Origin: an uncultured Polaribacter sp.
GTDB lineage: Bacteria > Bacteroidota > Bacteroidia > Flavobacteriales > Flavobacteriaceae
Direction of reading: 5' to 3'
DNA: 64,000 nucleotides
Assembly (NCBI RefSeq): GCF_947497695.1
Contig: NZ_CANMHM010000004.1
Location: 62,001-126,000, forward strand
How positions within the stretch are numbered: position 1 is the stretch's first letter; every line of letters starts with the position of its first letter. The notes beneath the pieces were generated by a model. The model was given only the letters and a program-made list of their open reading frames with translations. It was not told where the DNA came from and made no database searches. Made by a program: the position numbers and the translations under genes. Below are positions 27,826 to 37,896 of this stretch, piece after piece.

Positions 27826-29286
27826 ATGAACGAAGCAGTCAGAAATTTAGCTCCTAAAATTGTTTGGAATCACTTTGCAGATTTAAATGCAATTCCTCGT
27901 CCTTCTAAAAAAGAAGAACGTGTAATTCAATTTATGGTTGATTTTGGTAAAAAATTAAACTTTACAACTATAGTTGATAAGGTTGGCAACGTTATCATTA
28001 CAAAACCTGCTACAAAAGGATTTGAAGATAGAAAAACAGTAGTTTTACAGAGCCATTTAGATATGGTTCATCAAAAAAACTCAGACACTATTTTTGACTT
28101 TGACAAAGAAGGAATCAAAATGTTGATTGATGGAGATTGGGTAACTGCAAGTGGTACAACTCTTGGGGCAGATAATGGTTTAGGAGTTGCTGCAATTATG
28201 TCCGTTTTATCTTCTACAGATCTTCAACACCCAACTATTGAAGCTCTTTTTACCATTGATGAAGAAACTGGCATGACTGGTGCCATGGGTTTAGAAGCTG
28301 GTATTTTAAAAGGAGAGATTCTTTTAAATTTAGACACTGAAGAAGATGATGAAATAGGCATGGGTTGTGCAGGAGGCATTGACATAACTGCAACCAGAAA
28401 CTATGCAGAAGAAAGTGTTTCTACAAACTCTACCGCTTTTTCTATTACAGTTAAAGGTTTAAATGGCGGACATTCTGGAATGGATATTCATAAAGGGTTA
28501 GGAAATGCCAACAAAATTATGAATCGTTTATTATATGACGGTTTTACAAATTTTGGTTTGCGAATTTCTGAAATAAATGGTGGTAGTTTACGCAATGCAA
28601 TTCCACGAGAAAGCACTGCTTTGATTACAATTGATACAATATCTGAAGAAGCTTTTTATTTAGAAACAAACCTACTTATAAACAATATAAAATTAGAGTT
28701 CTTAACATTAGAACCTAATTTAATTATTGATATTCAAGAAGTAGGTTTACCAAAAAAGTTTATGGAATTAGGTGTTCAAGAAGGTTTTTTAAAATCTATG
28801 TATGCTGCTTTAAATGGTGTGTATAGAATGAGTGCTACTATTACTGATTTGGTAGAAACCTCTAACAATATTGCACGTGTTATTGTAAAAGAAGGACATA
28901 TAAAAATTGGTTGTTTAACGCGTTCATCATCAGAAAGCAACAAATATGATTTAGGAAACTCATTAAAATCTGCATTTGAATTAGCAGGTTTTGAAGTTGA
29001 AATATCAGGAGAATATCCTGGTTGGCAACCGAATATAAATTCAGAAATTTTGGAAGTAGTATCTAACTTATATCAAAATTTACACGGCGAAAAAGCAAAC
29101 GTTGCAGCTTGCCACGCAGGTTTAGAATGTGGAATTTTAGGTCAAAATTATCCTAAAATGGACATGGTTTCTTTTGGCCCAACCATCAAAGGAGCACACT
29201 CTCCAGATGAAAGAGCTTCTATTAAATCTACTCAGAAATTTTGGACCTTTTTAGTAGAAATATTAAAAAACATACCTAAAAAATAA
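27826..29286 (+). CDS. pepD: Aminoacyl-histidine dipeptidase (M20/M28 type)
   Basis: 486-residue cytosolic zinc dipeptidase (Xaa-His, carnosine type). Metal and catalytic motifs visible are HLDMVHQ near residue 79, GADNGLGVAA near residue 117, DEETGMTGAMGLE near residue 146, CHAGLECGIL near residue 429 and the closing GAHSPDE near residue 460. The lid domain has NGGHSGMDIHKG. Length and motif spacing match E. coli PepD. Confidence 0.92.
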   Translation: MNEAVRNLAPKIVWNHFADLNAIPRPSKKEERVIQFMVDFGKKLNFTTIVDKVGNVIITKPATKGFEDRKTVVLQSHLDMVHQKNSDTIFDFDKEGIKMLIDGDWVTASGTTLGADNGLGVAAIMSVLSSTDLQHPTIEALFTIDEETGMTGAMGLEAGILKGEILLNLDTEEDDEIGMGCAGGIDITATRNYAEESVSTNSTAFSITVKGLNGGHSGMDIHKGLGNANKIMNRLLYDGFTNFGLRISEINGGSLRNAIPRESTALITIDTISEEAFYLETNLLINNIKLEFLTLEPNLIIDIQEVGLPKKFMELGVQEGFLKSMYAALNGVYRMSATITDLVETSNNIARVIVKEGHIKIGCLTRSSSESNKYDLGNSLKSAFELAGFEVEISGEYPGWQPNINSEILEVVSNLYQNLHGEKANVAACHAGLECGILGQNYPKMDMVSFGPTIKGAHSPDERASIKSTQKFWTFLVEILKNIPKK

Positions 29287-29443
29287 GCTTTTTTTTATTT
29301 TATCAAACTTGTTTAAAAGAGTCAAAAGAATATTTATAAAATTCTGATATTAAGTAAATTAACTTTTTATATTTTTGTTAACATCTTTCATTTCCTAAAT
29401 TCATAAATATTTGTAAATTTACAGTTAAAATTATCTGTTTCTA

Positions 29444-30208
29444 ATGGGGAAAATAATTGCTATTGCAAATCAAAAAGGAGGGGTTGGTAAAACCACTACA
29501 ACCATAAATTTAGCGGCTTCTTTAGGCGTTCTAGAAAAAAAAGTATTATTAATTGATGCAGATCCTCAAGCAAATGCTTCCTCTGGTTTAGGTATTGATG
29601 TAGAAACTGTAGAAATTGGTACATACGAAGTTTTAGAACATTCAGTTTCTGCCAAAGATGCTATCGTAAAAACAGGATCACCTAATGTAGATTTAATTCC
29701 TGCTCATATTGATTTAGTTGCCATCGAAATAGAGTTGGTAGACAAGGAAGATAGAGAATATATGTTAAAAAAATCTTTGATAGATATTAAAGATGATTAT
29801 GATTTTATATTAATTGACTGTGCTCCTTCTTTAGGTTTAATTACTTTAAATTCTTTAGTAGCAGCAGATGCTGTAATTATACCTATTCAATGTGAATATT
29901 TTGCTTTAGAAGGATTAGGCAAGTTATTAAATACTGTTAAAAGTGTTCAAAATATTCATAACCCAGATTTAGAAATTGAAGGTTTACTGTTAACAATGTT
30001 TGATTCTAGATTAAGACTATCTAACCAAGTAGTTGATGAAGTTAGAAAACATTTTGCTTCGATGGTTTTTGAAACAATTATAAGAAGAAATACACGTTTA
30101 GGAGAAGCACCAAGTTATGGAGAAAGTATTATAGCTTATGATGCAACTAGTAAAGGTGCAGTAAATTACATTAATTTAGCCCAAGAATTATTAAAAAAGA
30201 ATTCGTAA
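29444..30208 (+). CDS. parA: Chromosome partitioning ATPase ParA (Soj)
   Basis: 254-residue deviant Walker ATPase (KGGVGKTTTTINLA near residue 10; LIDADPQANASSGLG near residue 37; LIDCAPSLG near residue 125). Works with ParB bound at parS to segregate the origin region. One base separates it from parB. No exact parS-like palindrome (TGTTTCACGTGAAACA type) was found in the window. Confidence 0.95.
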   Translation: MGKIIAIANQKGGVGKTTTTINLAASLGVLEKKVLLIDADPQANASSGLGIDVETVEIGTYEVLEHSVSAKDAIVKTGSPNVDLIPAHIDLVAIEIELVDKEDREYMLKKSLIDIKDDYDFILIDCAPSLGLITLNSLVAADAVIIPIQCEYFALEGLGKLLNTVKSVQNIHNPDLEIEGLLLTMFDSRLRLSNQVVDEVRKHFASMVFETIIRRNTRLGEAPSYGESIIAYDATSKGAVNYINLAQELLKKNS

Positions 30209-30209
30209 A

Positions 30210-31094
30210 ATGGCAAAAGCAACAAAAAAACAAGCTTTAGGACGAGGACTTTCTGCTTTGTTAAAAGAATCTTCGAGCGTAATTTCTGCAACTGATAAAA
30301 ATGCAGACAAGCTTGTTGGAAATATTATTGAGTTAGATTTAGATTTAATTGAAGTAAACCCTTACCAACCAAGAACTTATTTTGATGAAGAAGCCTTAAA
30401 AGAATTAGCTGGTTCTATTAAAGAACTAGGTGTAATTCAGCCAATTACAGTTAGAAAGTTAGAAGGTAATAAATTTCAATTGGTTTCTGGTGAAAGACGG
30501 TTTAGAGCCTCAAAATTAATAGGAAACAAAACAGCACCAGCTTATATTAGACTTGCCAACGACCAAGAAATGCTAGAAATGGCATTGGTAGAAAATATTC
30601 AGCGTAAAAACTTAGACCCCATTGAAGTGGCACTTTCTTACCAACGTTTAATTGATGAAATTAAATTGACACAAGAAGAATTAAGTATTAGAGTTGGTAA
30701 AAAAAGATCTACTGTAACTAATTATTTACGTTTGTTAAAATTAGACCCTATTTTACAAACTGGTATGAGAGATGGTTTTATTTCTATGGGACATGGTCGT
30801 GCAATGATTAATGTTGAAAATACTGAGGATCAACTAGCGATTTATGAAAAAATATTACGCGACAAATTATCTGTAAGACAAACAGAAGACTTTGTAAAAA
30901 ACTTAAAAACAGGTGCAATTGTAAAACCTAAGAAAAAACAGGTACCGAGTTTTATAAAAGAAAGTGTAAAAGATATTAGCGAATATTTTGGCCACAAAGT
31001 TAGTGTTAGTGTAAATTCTAATGGTAAAGGAAAAATCTCTATTCCTTTCAATTCTGAAGAAGATTTAAACCGAATAAAAAACTTATTAAAATAA
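30210..31094 (+). CDS. parB: Chromosome partitioning protein ParB
   Basis: 294-residue CTP-dependent parS-binding clamp. The N-terminal GRGLSALL is the ParA-interacting motif. The core has NPYQPRTYFDEEALKELA and the CTPase boxes SGERRFRASKL and MALVENIQRKNLDPIE, followed by the helix-turn-helix (LSIRVGKKRSTVTNYLRLL). Its stop abuts the next gene. Confidence 0.95.
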   Translation: MAKATKKQALGRGLSALLKESSSVISATDKNADKLVGNIIELDLDLIEVNPYQPRTYFDEEALKELAGSIKELGVIQPITVRKLEGNKFQLVSGERRFRASKLIGNKTAPAYIRLANDQEMLEMALVENIQRKNLDPIEVALSYQRLIDEIKLTQEELSIRVGKKRSTVTNYLRLLKLDPILQTGMRDGFISMGHGRAMINVENTEDQLAIYEKILRDKLSVRQTEDFVKNLKTGAIVKPKKKQVPSFIKESVKDISEYFGHKVSVSVNSNGKGKISIPFNSEEDLNRIKNLLK

Positions 31095-31685
31095 GTGTTT
31101 TTCAACAAAATTATACTTGTCTTTTTCTGTGCATTTTTTTCTGCAACTATATTTGCTCAGAAAGATTCTATAAATATAAAAGATATTAAAATTAAAGGAG
31201 ATATTAAAATTGAAAAAGGGGGTATTTATGATCCTTTAGCTCCTTCTAGAGCTGCTTTTTACTCCGCTATTTTTCCTGGAATGGGACAAGTTTACAATAA
31301 AAAATATTGGAAAACGCCTATAGTTTGGGGTGCATTGGCAACCAGCCTTTATTACTATTCAATTAATAGTAAAGATTATAATAGGTTTAGAGCAGCATAT
31401 AAACTAAGAAAGAATAATTTACCTGATGAATTTACAGTTGATGGGCAAGAAATACTTTCTGAACAAACTTTAGAAAGGGCTCAAGAGCAATTAAAGGAAA
31501 ACAGAGATATGTCTTTACTAACCACAGTAGTTTTATATGTTTTACAGATTGTAGAAGCTAGTGTAAATGCACATTTACTTCAATTTAATACAGATGATAA
31601 CTTAACATTTAAACCCACCTTTATTAACGATCCAATTTATGTGGAAGCTCCTAAAGTAGGTTTAACAATTAAATATAATTTTTAA
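31095..31685 (+). CDS. DUF5683 domain protein (exported)
   Basis: 196 residues with a GTG start directly after the parB stop and a signal peptide (IILVFFCAFFSATIFAQ). The conserved segment APSRAAFYSAIFPGMGQVYNKKYWKTP is the DUF5683 hallmark, followed by two hydrophobic segments. Function unknown. It is translationally coupled in the parA-parB-dapB-lepB run, an arrangement common in Flavobacteriia. Confidence 0.85.
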   Translation: MFFNKIILVFFCAFFSATIFAQKDSINIKDIKIKGDIKIEKGGIYDPLAPSRAAFYSAIFPGMGQVYNKKYWKTPIVWGALATSLYYYSINSKDYNRFRAAYKLRKNNLPDEFTVDGQEILSEQTLERAQEQLKENRDMSLLTTVVLYVLQIVEASVNAHLLQFNTDDNLTFKPTFINDPIYVEAPKVGLTIKYNF

Positions 31686-31686
31686 G

Positions 31687-32388
31687 ATGAAAATTGCATT
31701 ATTAGGATATGGAAGAATGGGTAAAGAAATTGAAAAAATTGCTTTATCTCGTGGACACGAAATTGTAATTAGAAAAGATGTAGGTGATATTATAGATATT
31801 ACTTTAGCAGATGTTGCCATAGATTTTAGTGTACCAACTTCTGCTTTTAACAATATTACCAACTGTATAAATAACAATGTTCCTGTAATTTGTGGAACTA
31901 CAGGTTGGTTAGATAAATATGACGATGCTGTTGCTCTTTGTAAAGAAAAAAATAGTGCTTTTATATATGCATCTAATTATAGTTTAGGAGTAAATATTTT
32001 CTTTGAGCTAAACAAACAGTTGGCAAAAATGATGAGTTCTTTAAAAGACTATAACATTTCTATGGAAGAAATTCATCATACCAAAAAATTAGATGCGCCA
32101 AGTGGAACAGCTATTACATTGGCAGAAGGAATTATAGAAAACTCTAACAAAAACAATTGGGAATTAGACGAAAAAACATCCGAAGAAAACATACCAATTG
32201 TAGCTAAAAGAATACCAGAAGTTCCTGGTACACATACAGTTTGGTACGACTCTGAAGTAGATTCTATAGAAATTAAACATACAGCTCACAACAGAAAAGG
32301 TTTTGCTCTAGGTGCAGTGGTTGCTGCAGAATGGATTATTGGAAAAAAAGGTGTTTTCTCTATGAAAGATGTATTAAATCTTAATTAA
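31687..32388 (+). CDS. dapB: 4-hydroxy-tetrahydrodipicolinate reductase
   Basis: NAD(P)H-dependent step of lysine and diaminopimelate synthesis. 233 residues: N-terminal GYGRMGKEIE Rossmann motif, CGTTGWLDKY, then the catalytic EIHHTKKLDAPSGTA near residue 130 and the substrate-binding HTAHNRKGFALGAV near the end. It supplies precursor for peptidoglycan, in keeping with lepB downstream as an envelope gene. Confidence 0.94.
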   Translation: MKIALLGYGRMGKEIEKIALSRGHEIVIRKDVGDIIDITLADVAIDFSVPTSAFNNITNCINNNVPVICGTTGWLDKYDDAVALCKEKNSAFIYASNYSLGVNIFFELNKQLAKMMSSLKDYNISMEEIHHTKKLDAPSGTAITLAEGIIENSNKNNWELDEKTSEENIPIVAKRIPEVPGTHTVWYDSEVDSIEIKHTAHNRKGFALGAVVAAEWIIGKKGVFSMKDVLNLN

Positions 32389-32465
32389 TACAACTAAAAA
32401 AATTTCCATTTTAGCATAACAAAAAAATAAACTCTTCTTGTTAAAGAAGCATAAAGTATAAAATT

Positions 32466-34157
32466 ATGACATTTACACAATGGTTTCTCTTTTTTCTAGT
32501 AATTCAGGTACTTCACTTTTTAGGAACTTGGAAACTCTATGTAAAAGCAGGTAGAAAAGTTTGGGAAGCAGCCATACCAATTTATAACGGAGTTGTTTTA
32601 ATGCAAATTATAAACCGCCCAAAATGGTGGATTATTTTATTATTTATACCCGTTGTAAACCTTTTAATGTTCCCTGTTATTTGGATAGAAACGATTAGAA
32701 CTTTTGGGTTTTACAAAAAATTAGATTCTTTTTTAGTAATTATAACTTTAGGATTATATATTTTTTATATCAACTATGCAACAAATGCAACATACAATGC
32801 AAATAGAAGTTTAAAACCACGTTCTGAATTAGGAGAATGGATTAGCTCTATAACATTTGCAATTATTGCTGCAACTTTAGTACACACCTATTTTATGCAG
32901 CCTTTTACCATACCAACTTCTTCTTTAGAAAAATCTTTATTGGTTGGTGATTATCTTTTTGTAAGTAAATTTCATTACGGAGCAAGAGTTCCATCAACAG
33001 TAGTTGCTGCTCCAATGGTGCATGATTCTATCCCTTTTACTTCTAAAGCGTCTTATTTAAAAAAACCACAACTACCTTACACACGTTTACCGGGTTTACA
33101 AAAAATTAAAAACAACGATATTGTTTGTTTTAATTGGCCTGCAGATACATTAGCTACAATGTGGGGAGATACTTCTGGAAAATTTACTTATAAACCTGTA
33201 GATAAAAAAACCAATTACGTAAAACGTTGTGTGGGTATTGCAGGTGATTCTTTAGAAATGAGAAATGGTCGTTTTTACATCAACGGAAAAAAGAATGTCT
33301 TACCAGAAAGAGGTAAAATACAGTTTTATTACACGTATGAATCTAAAAAACCTATAGATCAAAACACCTATCCTAAATTTTTAATTGATAAAGAAAGAAC
33401 CAATGTTTACAAAATTTTAAGTGAATATTGGAATAATGAAAAAGTACAAACTGCCATAAAAGAAAACGGATTCTTATCTAAAATAGGATCTGATTCTTTG
33501 TACACAGAAGTTGCTGGAGGTATCAATCCTAATTTTGCTAGAAAATTAAAAATGGTGTCTGTTGATAACAAAATTAATATCAATTTAACAGATGATGAAG
33601 TTGAAGAATTAAAAAAATACCCTCTTACTGTTTCTGTAAATAAAGTAAATTATGGTGCAGATACTGCTATTTTTCCTCACATAGAAAGTTTGGGTTGGAG
33701 TCAAGATAATTTTGGACCTATCTACATTCCTGAAGCTGGAGCAACAGTAAAAATAGATACAAAATCATTGCCTTTTTATGAGCAAATTATAAAAAACTAT
33801 GAGAATAACGATTTGCAAGTTGTTGGAGAAAATATTTTTATCAACGGAGAAAAAGCAAATTCTTATACGTTTAAACAAGATTATTTTTATTTAATTGGAG
33901 ATAACAGACACAACTCTTTAGACGCTCGTTATTGGGGTTATGTTCCTTTTGATCATGTTTTAGGAAAACCAGTTTTAGTTTGGTTTAGTTGGGATAAAAA
34001 TGGAGCTTCGTTTTTAAAATCTATTCGATGGGAAAGACTCTTTACAACTGTTCATGGAAATGGAAAACCTGTTTCATACAGATATTTAGTTTTTGGTTTG
34101 ATAGCATTGTATATTGGATTTAGTTTTTTTAAAAGAAGAAAGAAATCTAAGAAATAG
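32466..34157 (+). CDS. lepB: Signal peptidase I, enlarged form
   Basis: Removes Sec signal peptides at the inner membrane. At 563 residues it is far longer than E. coli LepB (324). The N-terminus (about 1-110) has three membrane segments resembling DUF5684. The S26 domain begins near 135 with the Ser motif FTIPTSSLEKSLLVGDY; the general-base Lys is in NYVKRCVGIAGDSLE near residue 255. A large insertion follows before the last S26 box GDNRHNSLDARYWGYVP near residue 480. A final TM helix ends in a poly-Lys/Arg tail. Confidence 0.9.
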   Translation: MTFTQWFLFFLVIQVLHFLGTWKLYVKAGRKVWEAAIPIYNGVVLMQIINRPKWWIILLFIPVVNLLMFPVIWIETIRTFGFYKKLDSFLVIITLGLYIFYINYATNATYNANRSLKPRSELGEWISSITFAIIAATLVHTYFMQPFTIPTSSLEKSLLVGDYLFVSKFHYGARVPSTVVAAPMVHDSIPFTSKASYLKKPQLPYTRLPGLQKIKNNDIVCFNWPADTLATMWGDTSGKFTYKPVDKKTNYVKRCVGIAGDSLEMRNGRFYINGKKNVLPERGKIQFYYTYESKKPIDQNTYPKFLIDKERTNVYKILSEYWNNEKVQTAIKENGFLSKIGSDSLYTEVAGGINPNFARKLKMVSVDNKININLTDDEVEELKKYPLTVSVNKVNYGADTAIFPHIESLGWSQDNFGPIYIPEAGATVKIDTKSLPFYEQIIKNYENNDLQVVGENIFINGEKANSYTFKQDYFYLIGDNRHNSLDARYWGYVPFDHVLGKPVLVWFSWDKNGASFLKSIRWERLFTTVHGNGKPVSYRYLVFGLIALYIGFSFFKRRKKSKK

Positions 34158-34243
34158 TATTCAGTTTTCAGTAGCAGTTTGCAGTAACAACAAACTTTAA
34201 ACTGAGACTTAATACTAGGACTGTAAACTGAATACTTAGAAAA

Positions 34244-34846
34244 ATGTCATTATTTATTCCTTCCTACTTTGGACCAATTTCTGAATATTCTGAAATTATA
34301 AAATCTGATTCCATAGTTTTTGAAATGGAAGATAATTTTCAGAAACAGAGTTATAGAAATAGATGTTACATTTATAATTCTAACGGAAAACAATTACTAA
34401 ATATTCCTGTAATAGATAAAAACAAAGGAAATAATCAACGTAAAAAAACCAAAGATTTATTGGTAGATAATGATGCTCTTTGGCAAGATCATCATTTAAA
34501 ATCTTTACAAACAGCATATAGAACTTCTCCTTTTTATGAATTTTATGAAGACGATTTATTACCAATCTTCAACAAAAAATATACATTTTTACAAGATGTA
34601 AATATTGATACGTTTTTATTTATTTCTGATGCTTTACAAATATCTCAACAATATTCTAAAACTGAAGAATATGTAGTAGAAAGCACTGAAAAAGATTTTA
34701 GAGAATTGTCTAACGTAAAAAATCAACCTAAAAAATTAGTAGAAAAGTACATTCAAATGTTTGATGATAAACATGGGTTTATTCCTAATTTATCAATTTT
34801 AGACTTACTTTTTATGGAAGGACCAAATGCCATAAGTTACTTATGA
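34244..34846 (+). CDS. WbqC family protein
   Basis: 200 residues. N-terminal SLFIPSYFGPISEYSEI and central WQDHHLKSLQTAYRTSPFYEFY are typical of WbqC-like proteins, some of which lie in polysaccharide clusters. Enzymatic function is not established. It overlaps the next gene by four bases. Confidence 0.82.
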   Translation: MSLFIPSYFGPISEYSEIIKSDSIVFEMEDNFQKQSYRNRCYIYNSNGKQLLNIPVIDKNKGNNQRKKTKDLLVDNDALWQDHHLKSLQTAYRTSPFYEFYEDDLLPIFNKKYTFLQDVNIDTFLFISDALQISQQYSKTEEYVVESTEKDFRELSNVKNQPKKLVEKYIQMFDDKHGFIPNLSILDLLFMEGPNAISYL

Positions 34847-35151
34847 CTTTAGGATTCTTTATACATTATGGATTGCATTTTATAGCTCCATTTTTTATTG
34901 CTTATATTTTCTTTAAAAATAATTGGAAAATTGTTTATGTAATATTTATTGGCTCTATGTTGGTAGATTTAGACCACCTTTTAGCAAATCCTATTTTTGA
35001 TAAAAACAGATGCAGTATCAACTTTCATCCACTACATTCTTATATAGCAATTGGTTTTTATGTTGTTGGGGTATTTTTTAAGAAAACAAGAATACTCTGT
35101 TTTGCATTATTATTTCACATGCTTACAGATTTCATAGATTGCTATCTGTAG
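34843..35151 (+). CDS. DUF6122 family small membrane protein
   Basis: 102 residues with three hydrophobic segments and the conserved histidine/aspartate pattern FIHYGLHFIAPF ... LVDLDHLLANP ... FHPLHSY ... FHMLTDFIDC, which resembles the membrane metal-dependent hydrolase (YdjM-like) type. Function unknown. Its start overlaps the WbqC stop and its end overlaps the convergent flippase gene by 10 bp. Confidence 0.78.
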   Translation: MTLGFFIHYGLHFIAPFFIAYIFFKNNWKIVYVIFIGSMLVDLDHLLANPIFDKNRCSINFHPLHSYIAIGFYVVGVFFKKTRILCFALLFHMLTDFIDCYL

Positions 35152-36632
35152 TATTTTTTAAGTAAATTATCTAACTCTGTAGATATATTTAATTTAAAAA
35201 TTAAAAACAGATACACTACAGTTATTAAAATACTTTTTAAGCCAATATTGATAATTGGATGAATTGGAAATTTCCAAAAGTAAATATCATCGATTGGAAA
35301 ATCCCAAAAATTAAAAACGCCCATCATTATAATAATAATTGTAAACATTTTTAAAGATTTTGGGGTAAATGGAGTTATAGAAAACTTACGATGAACAAAC
35401 CATAACTTAAAAGTATTAAATACCACTATAATAATTAGAGTAGATAATGCCAAACCATCTGTACCAATACCTAAGTTAAAATAGAACAAGTCATTTAAAA
35501 AATAAACGCCAACAGACATACCAATTGCAATTGGTAATGCTATTTTATAAAACTTAGAATTGTTAATAATAGCACCATTACTGCCTAAAAACATGGTATA
35601 CAATTTGGCTGTAGAAATCATAAAAACTACCCATTCTCCTCCTGCATAACCTTTATCTGGCATTATTTTAAAAAGTTCTGTAACACCACAATTAACCAAC
35701 ACATAAAACAAACCACCAACCAAAAAAAGATTGATAGAACTTTTTTTATACAAACTCTCTACTTCTTTATGGTCAAACTCATTTAAAGATTTAGAAGTTA
35801 AAGGTTGTAAAATCTGAGTCATTGCTCTACTTGGTGCTTCTATAAAACTACCTATAAAAACAGCCACAGAATAGTAGGCTGCTTTTTCTATAGTGTCTTT
35901 TCCTGGTATCATAATTTTATCAATATCTAATAAAATTGCTCCAGCACTACCTGCTAAAATAATGTATAACGAATATTTTATAATTTCTGATGTATTGTTA
36001 GGTAGCTTAAACTGAAATTTTGGTAAATAGACATAAAAAGCATAAAACATCATTACAAATACTCTTAATACATAAGCTATGGTTAAGTAAAAGATAAATT
36101 CTTCTTTGGTTATAAAAGCAAAAAAAACAGCTAATAAAAGAATCATAACCACTACTCTATTCCAAAGTTCTTTTAAAATATTACCAAAAACAGTATTTAA
36201 TTGCACTTTTGTCCAAGAATAAAAAAGCTCAAAATAAGCACAAGCAACTGCAATTATGTAAATAGAAAAGGTGTAATTTTCTATCATTTGATTTTCTTCT
36301 GTAACTTTACTCATAATCCATAAATGAGCATAATCCCACAGAAAACCTAAAGGCAAAGCTATTATAAGAGGTAAAAATAATACTGAAGATAAAAATGTAT
36401 CTTTTTCTTGTTTGGTTTTATAAGAAGAAAAAAACTTAACAATTGTATATTGAATTCCAAATGCTGTTAAAGGCATAATTAAATTAGAGGCAGATAACAA
36501 AAAAGTAACCATACCATAAAACTCAGACTCTAAAATTCTTGGGTAAAAAATAATTGTATTGATACCGCCAATTAAAAAAGCAGCATAAATAATAATCGTA
36601 TTTCTAAAAGATTGTTTTAGTACAATTCCCAT
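35142..36632 (-). CDS. Polysaccharide/lipopolysaccharide flippase (Wzx/MATE fold)
   Basis: 496 residues with about 14 hydrophobic helices and the polysaccharide-biosynthesis-family layout (N-terminal SFRNTIIIYAAFLIGGINTI). It presumably moves a lipid-linked glycan across the inner membrane. It is last in a four-gene minus-strand operon (YfhO, two glycosyltransferases, flippase), one base after the preceding stop. Confidence 0.85.
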   Translation of the reverse strand: MGIVLKQSFRNTIIIYAAFLIGGINTIIFYPRILESEFYGMVTFLLSASNLIMPLTAFGIQYTIVKFFSSYKTKQEKDTFLSSVLFLPLIIALPLGFLWDYAHLWIMSKVTEENQMIENYTFSIYIIAVACAYFELFYSWTKVQLNTVFGNILKELWNRVVVMILLLAVFFAFITKEEFIFYLTIAYVLRVFVMMFYAFYVYLPKFQFKLPNNTSEIIKYSLYIILAGSAGAILLDIDKIMIPGKDTIEKAAYYSVAVFIGSFIEAPSRAMTQILQPLTSKSLNEFDHKEVESLYKKSSINLFLVGGLFYVLVNCGVTELFKIMPDKGYAGGEWVVFMISTAKLYTMFLGSNGAIINNSKFYKIALPIAIGMSVGVYFLNDLFYFNLGIGTDGLALSTLIIIVVFNTFKLWFVHRKFSITPFTPKSLKMFTIIIIMMGVFNFWDFPIDDIYFWKFPIHPIINIGLKSILITVVYLFLIFKLNISTELDNLLKKYYR

Positions 36633-36633
36633 A

Positions 36634-37896
36634 TTACGAATGTAAACTTTTAATTACAGAAGCTAACTTTTTAGTCAACTCTTTTCTATGATATTGCTCT
36701 AAATTTTTAGAAGCTACTGCTAAAGATCCTTTTTTATATTGCTGATACAATTTTTTGATTTCTAATGCTAATTTGTCTTCATTATCAAAACCAATTACTA
36801 CTCCTGTATTTGTGCTTTCTAAAATTTCTGATAAATCTCCTTTTTCTGGACCAATTGCTAAAATGGGTCTTTTTGCTTGTAAATACTCAAATAATTTTCC
36901 TGTTAAAATTCCTTTAGATTTTTTAATATTCGGAATTAACAACAACAAAACCTGTGCTTTTTTTTGATATTCAATAGCTTTTTGATGATGCACATAACCA
37001 ACAAAACAAGTATTATCTATTAGTTGATTATTATGTATTTCTGTTTTTACATCCTCAGAAATATCTCCAATAAAATTGAGTTGTAAATCTTTTTTAAAAT
37101 CTATATTTAGTTCACAAAGCTCTTTTAAAACTTTAAAAAACATTTTAGGATTGCTCTGTTTAGGCAACAAACCAATGTAAGAAATTGTAAATTTAGCATC
37201 TAAATCAACCTCATTTTCAGCTAAAACCTCATCATCAAAACCATTGGTAACTACTTCTACTCTATTTGCTGTTTTAGCAAATGCAGTTTTTAATGAATTA
37301 CTCACTGTAAGGACACAATCTGCATTTTTTAAAACAGCGGCTTCTAATTTTAAATTCTTCTTTTTTGCAAAAGGTAATTGCTTAAAGTCTTTATGATAGT
37401 ACAAATCTGACCAAGGATCTCTAAAATCTGCAATCCATTTTATATTGTTTTGCTGATGTAATTTTTGTGCAATTAAATGTATGCTGTGAGGTGGACCTGT
37501 AGAAATTATGCTATCAATTTTGTTTTCTGAAATATATTTTTGAAGATATTTTACAGAAGGTTGTACCCAAAATATTTTTGGATCTGGAATAAAGAAGTTT
37601 CCACGAATAAAAGACATCAAACCATTTTTTGCAACATTTGAAATACCTGTTTTTTGTTTCTTTTTTTTCCAAAATAACAAGTGGGTTGGTTCCCAAATAG
37701 GCTGTTTTAAAACTTGAATGTTTTTTGGAATTTCATTATGTAACGTTGTGTCTTCTTTGGGGTAATTGACATTATCAACAGTATACACAATAGGTTCTAT
37801 GCCAAAATCTTGTAAATATTTTACAAATTTTAACCAACGTTGTACTCCAGATCCTCCTGCAGGAGGCCAATAATATGTAATTATTAAAACTTTCAA
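36634..37896 (-). CDS. Glycosyltransferase, GT4-like
   Basis: 420-residue GT-B enzyme. N-terminal VLIITYYWPPAGGSGVQRWLK is typical of flavobacterial WcaI-like glycosyltransferases. The C-terminal half has the nucleotide-sugar region KGILTGKLFEYLQAKRPILA. Donor and acceptor are unknown. Its start overlaps the stop of the neighbouring glycosyltransferase by four bases. Confidence 0.87.
   Translation of the reverse strand: MKVLIITYYWPPAGGSGVQRWLKFVKYLQDFGIEPIVYTVDNVNYPKEDTTLHNEIPKNIQVLKQPIWEPTHLLFWKKKKQKTGISNVAKNGLMSFIRGNFFIPDPKIFWVQPSVKYLQKYISENKIDSIISTGPPHSIHLIAQKLHQQNNIKWIADFRDPWSDLYYHKDFKQLPFAKKKNLKLEAAVLKNADCVLTVSNSLKTAFAKTANRVEVVTNGFDDEVLAENEVDLDAKFTISYIGLLPKQSNPKMFFKVLKELCELNIDFKKDLQLNFIGDISEDVKTEIHNNQLIDNTCFVGYVHHQKAIEYQKKAQVLLLLIPNIKKSKGILTGKLFEYLQAKRPILAIGPEKGDLSEILESTNTGVVIGFDNEDKLALEIKKLYQQYKKGSLAVASKNLEQYHRKELTKKLASVIKSLHS

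Noticed and set aside
29444..31094. Plasmid partition locus
   Set aside because: parA-parB is followed by dapB and lepB in the usual chromosomal order, and no replication gene is present.
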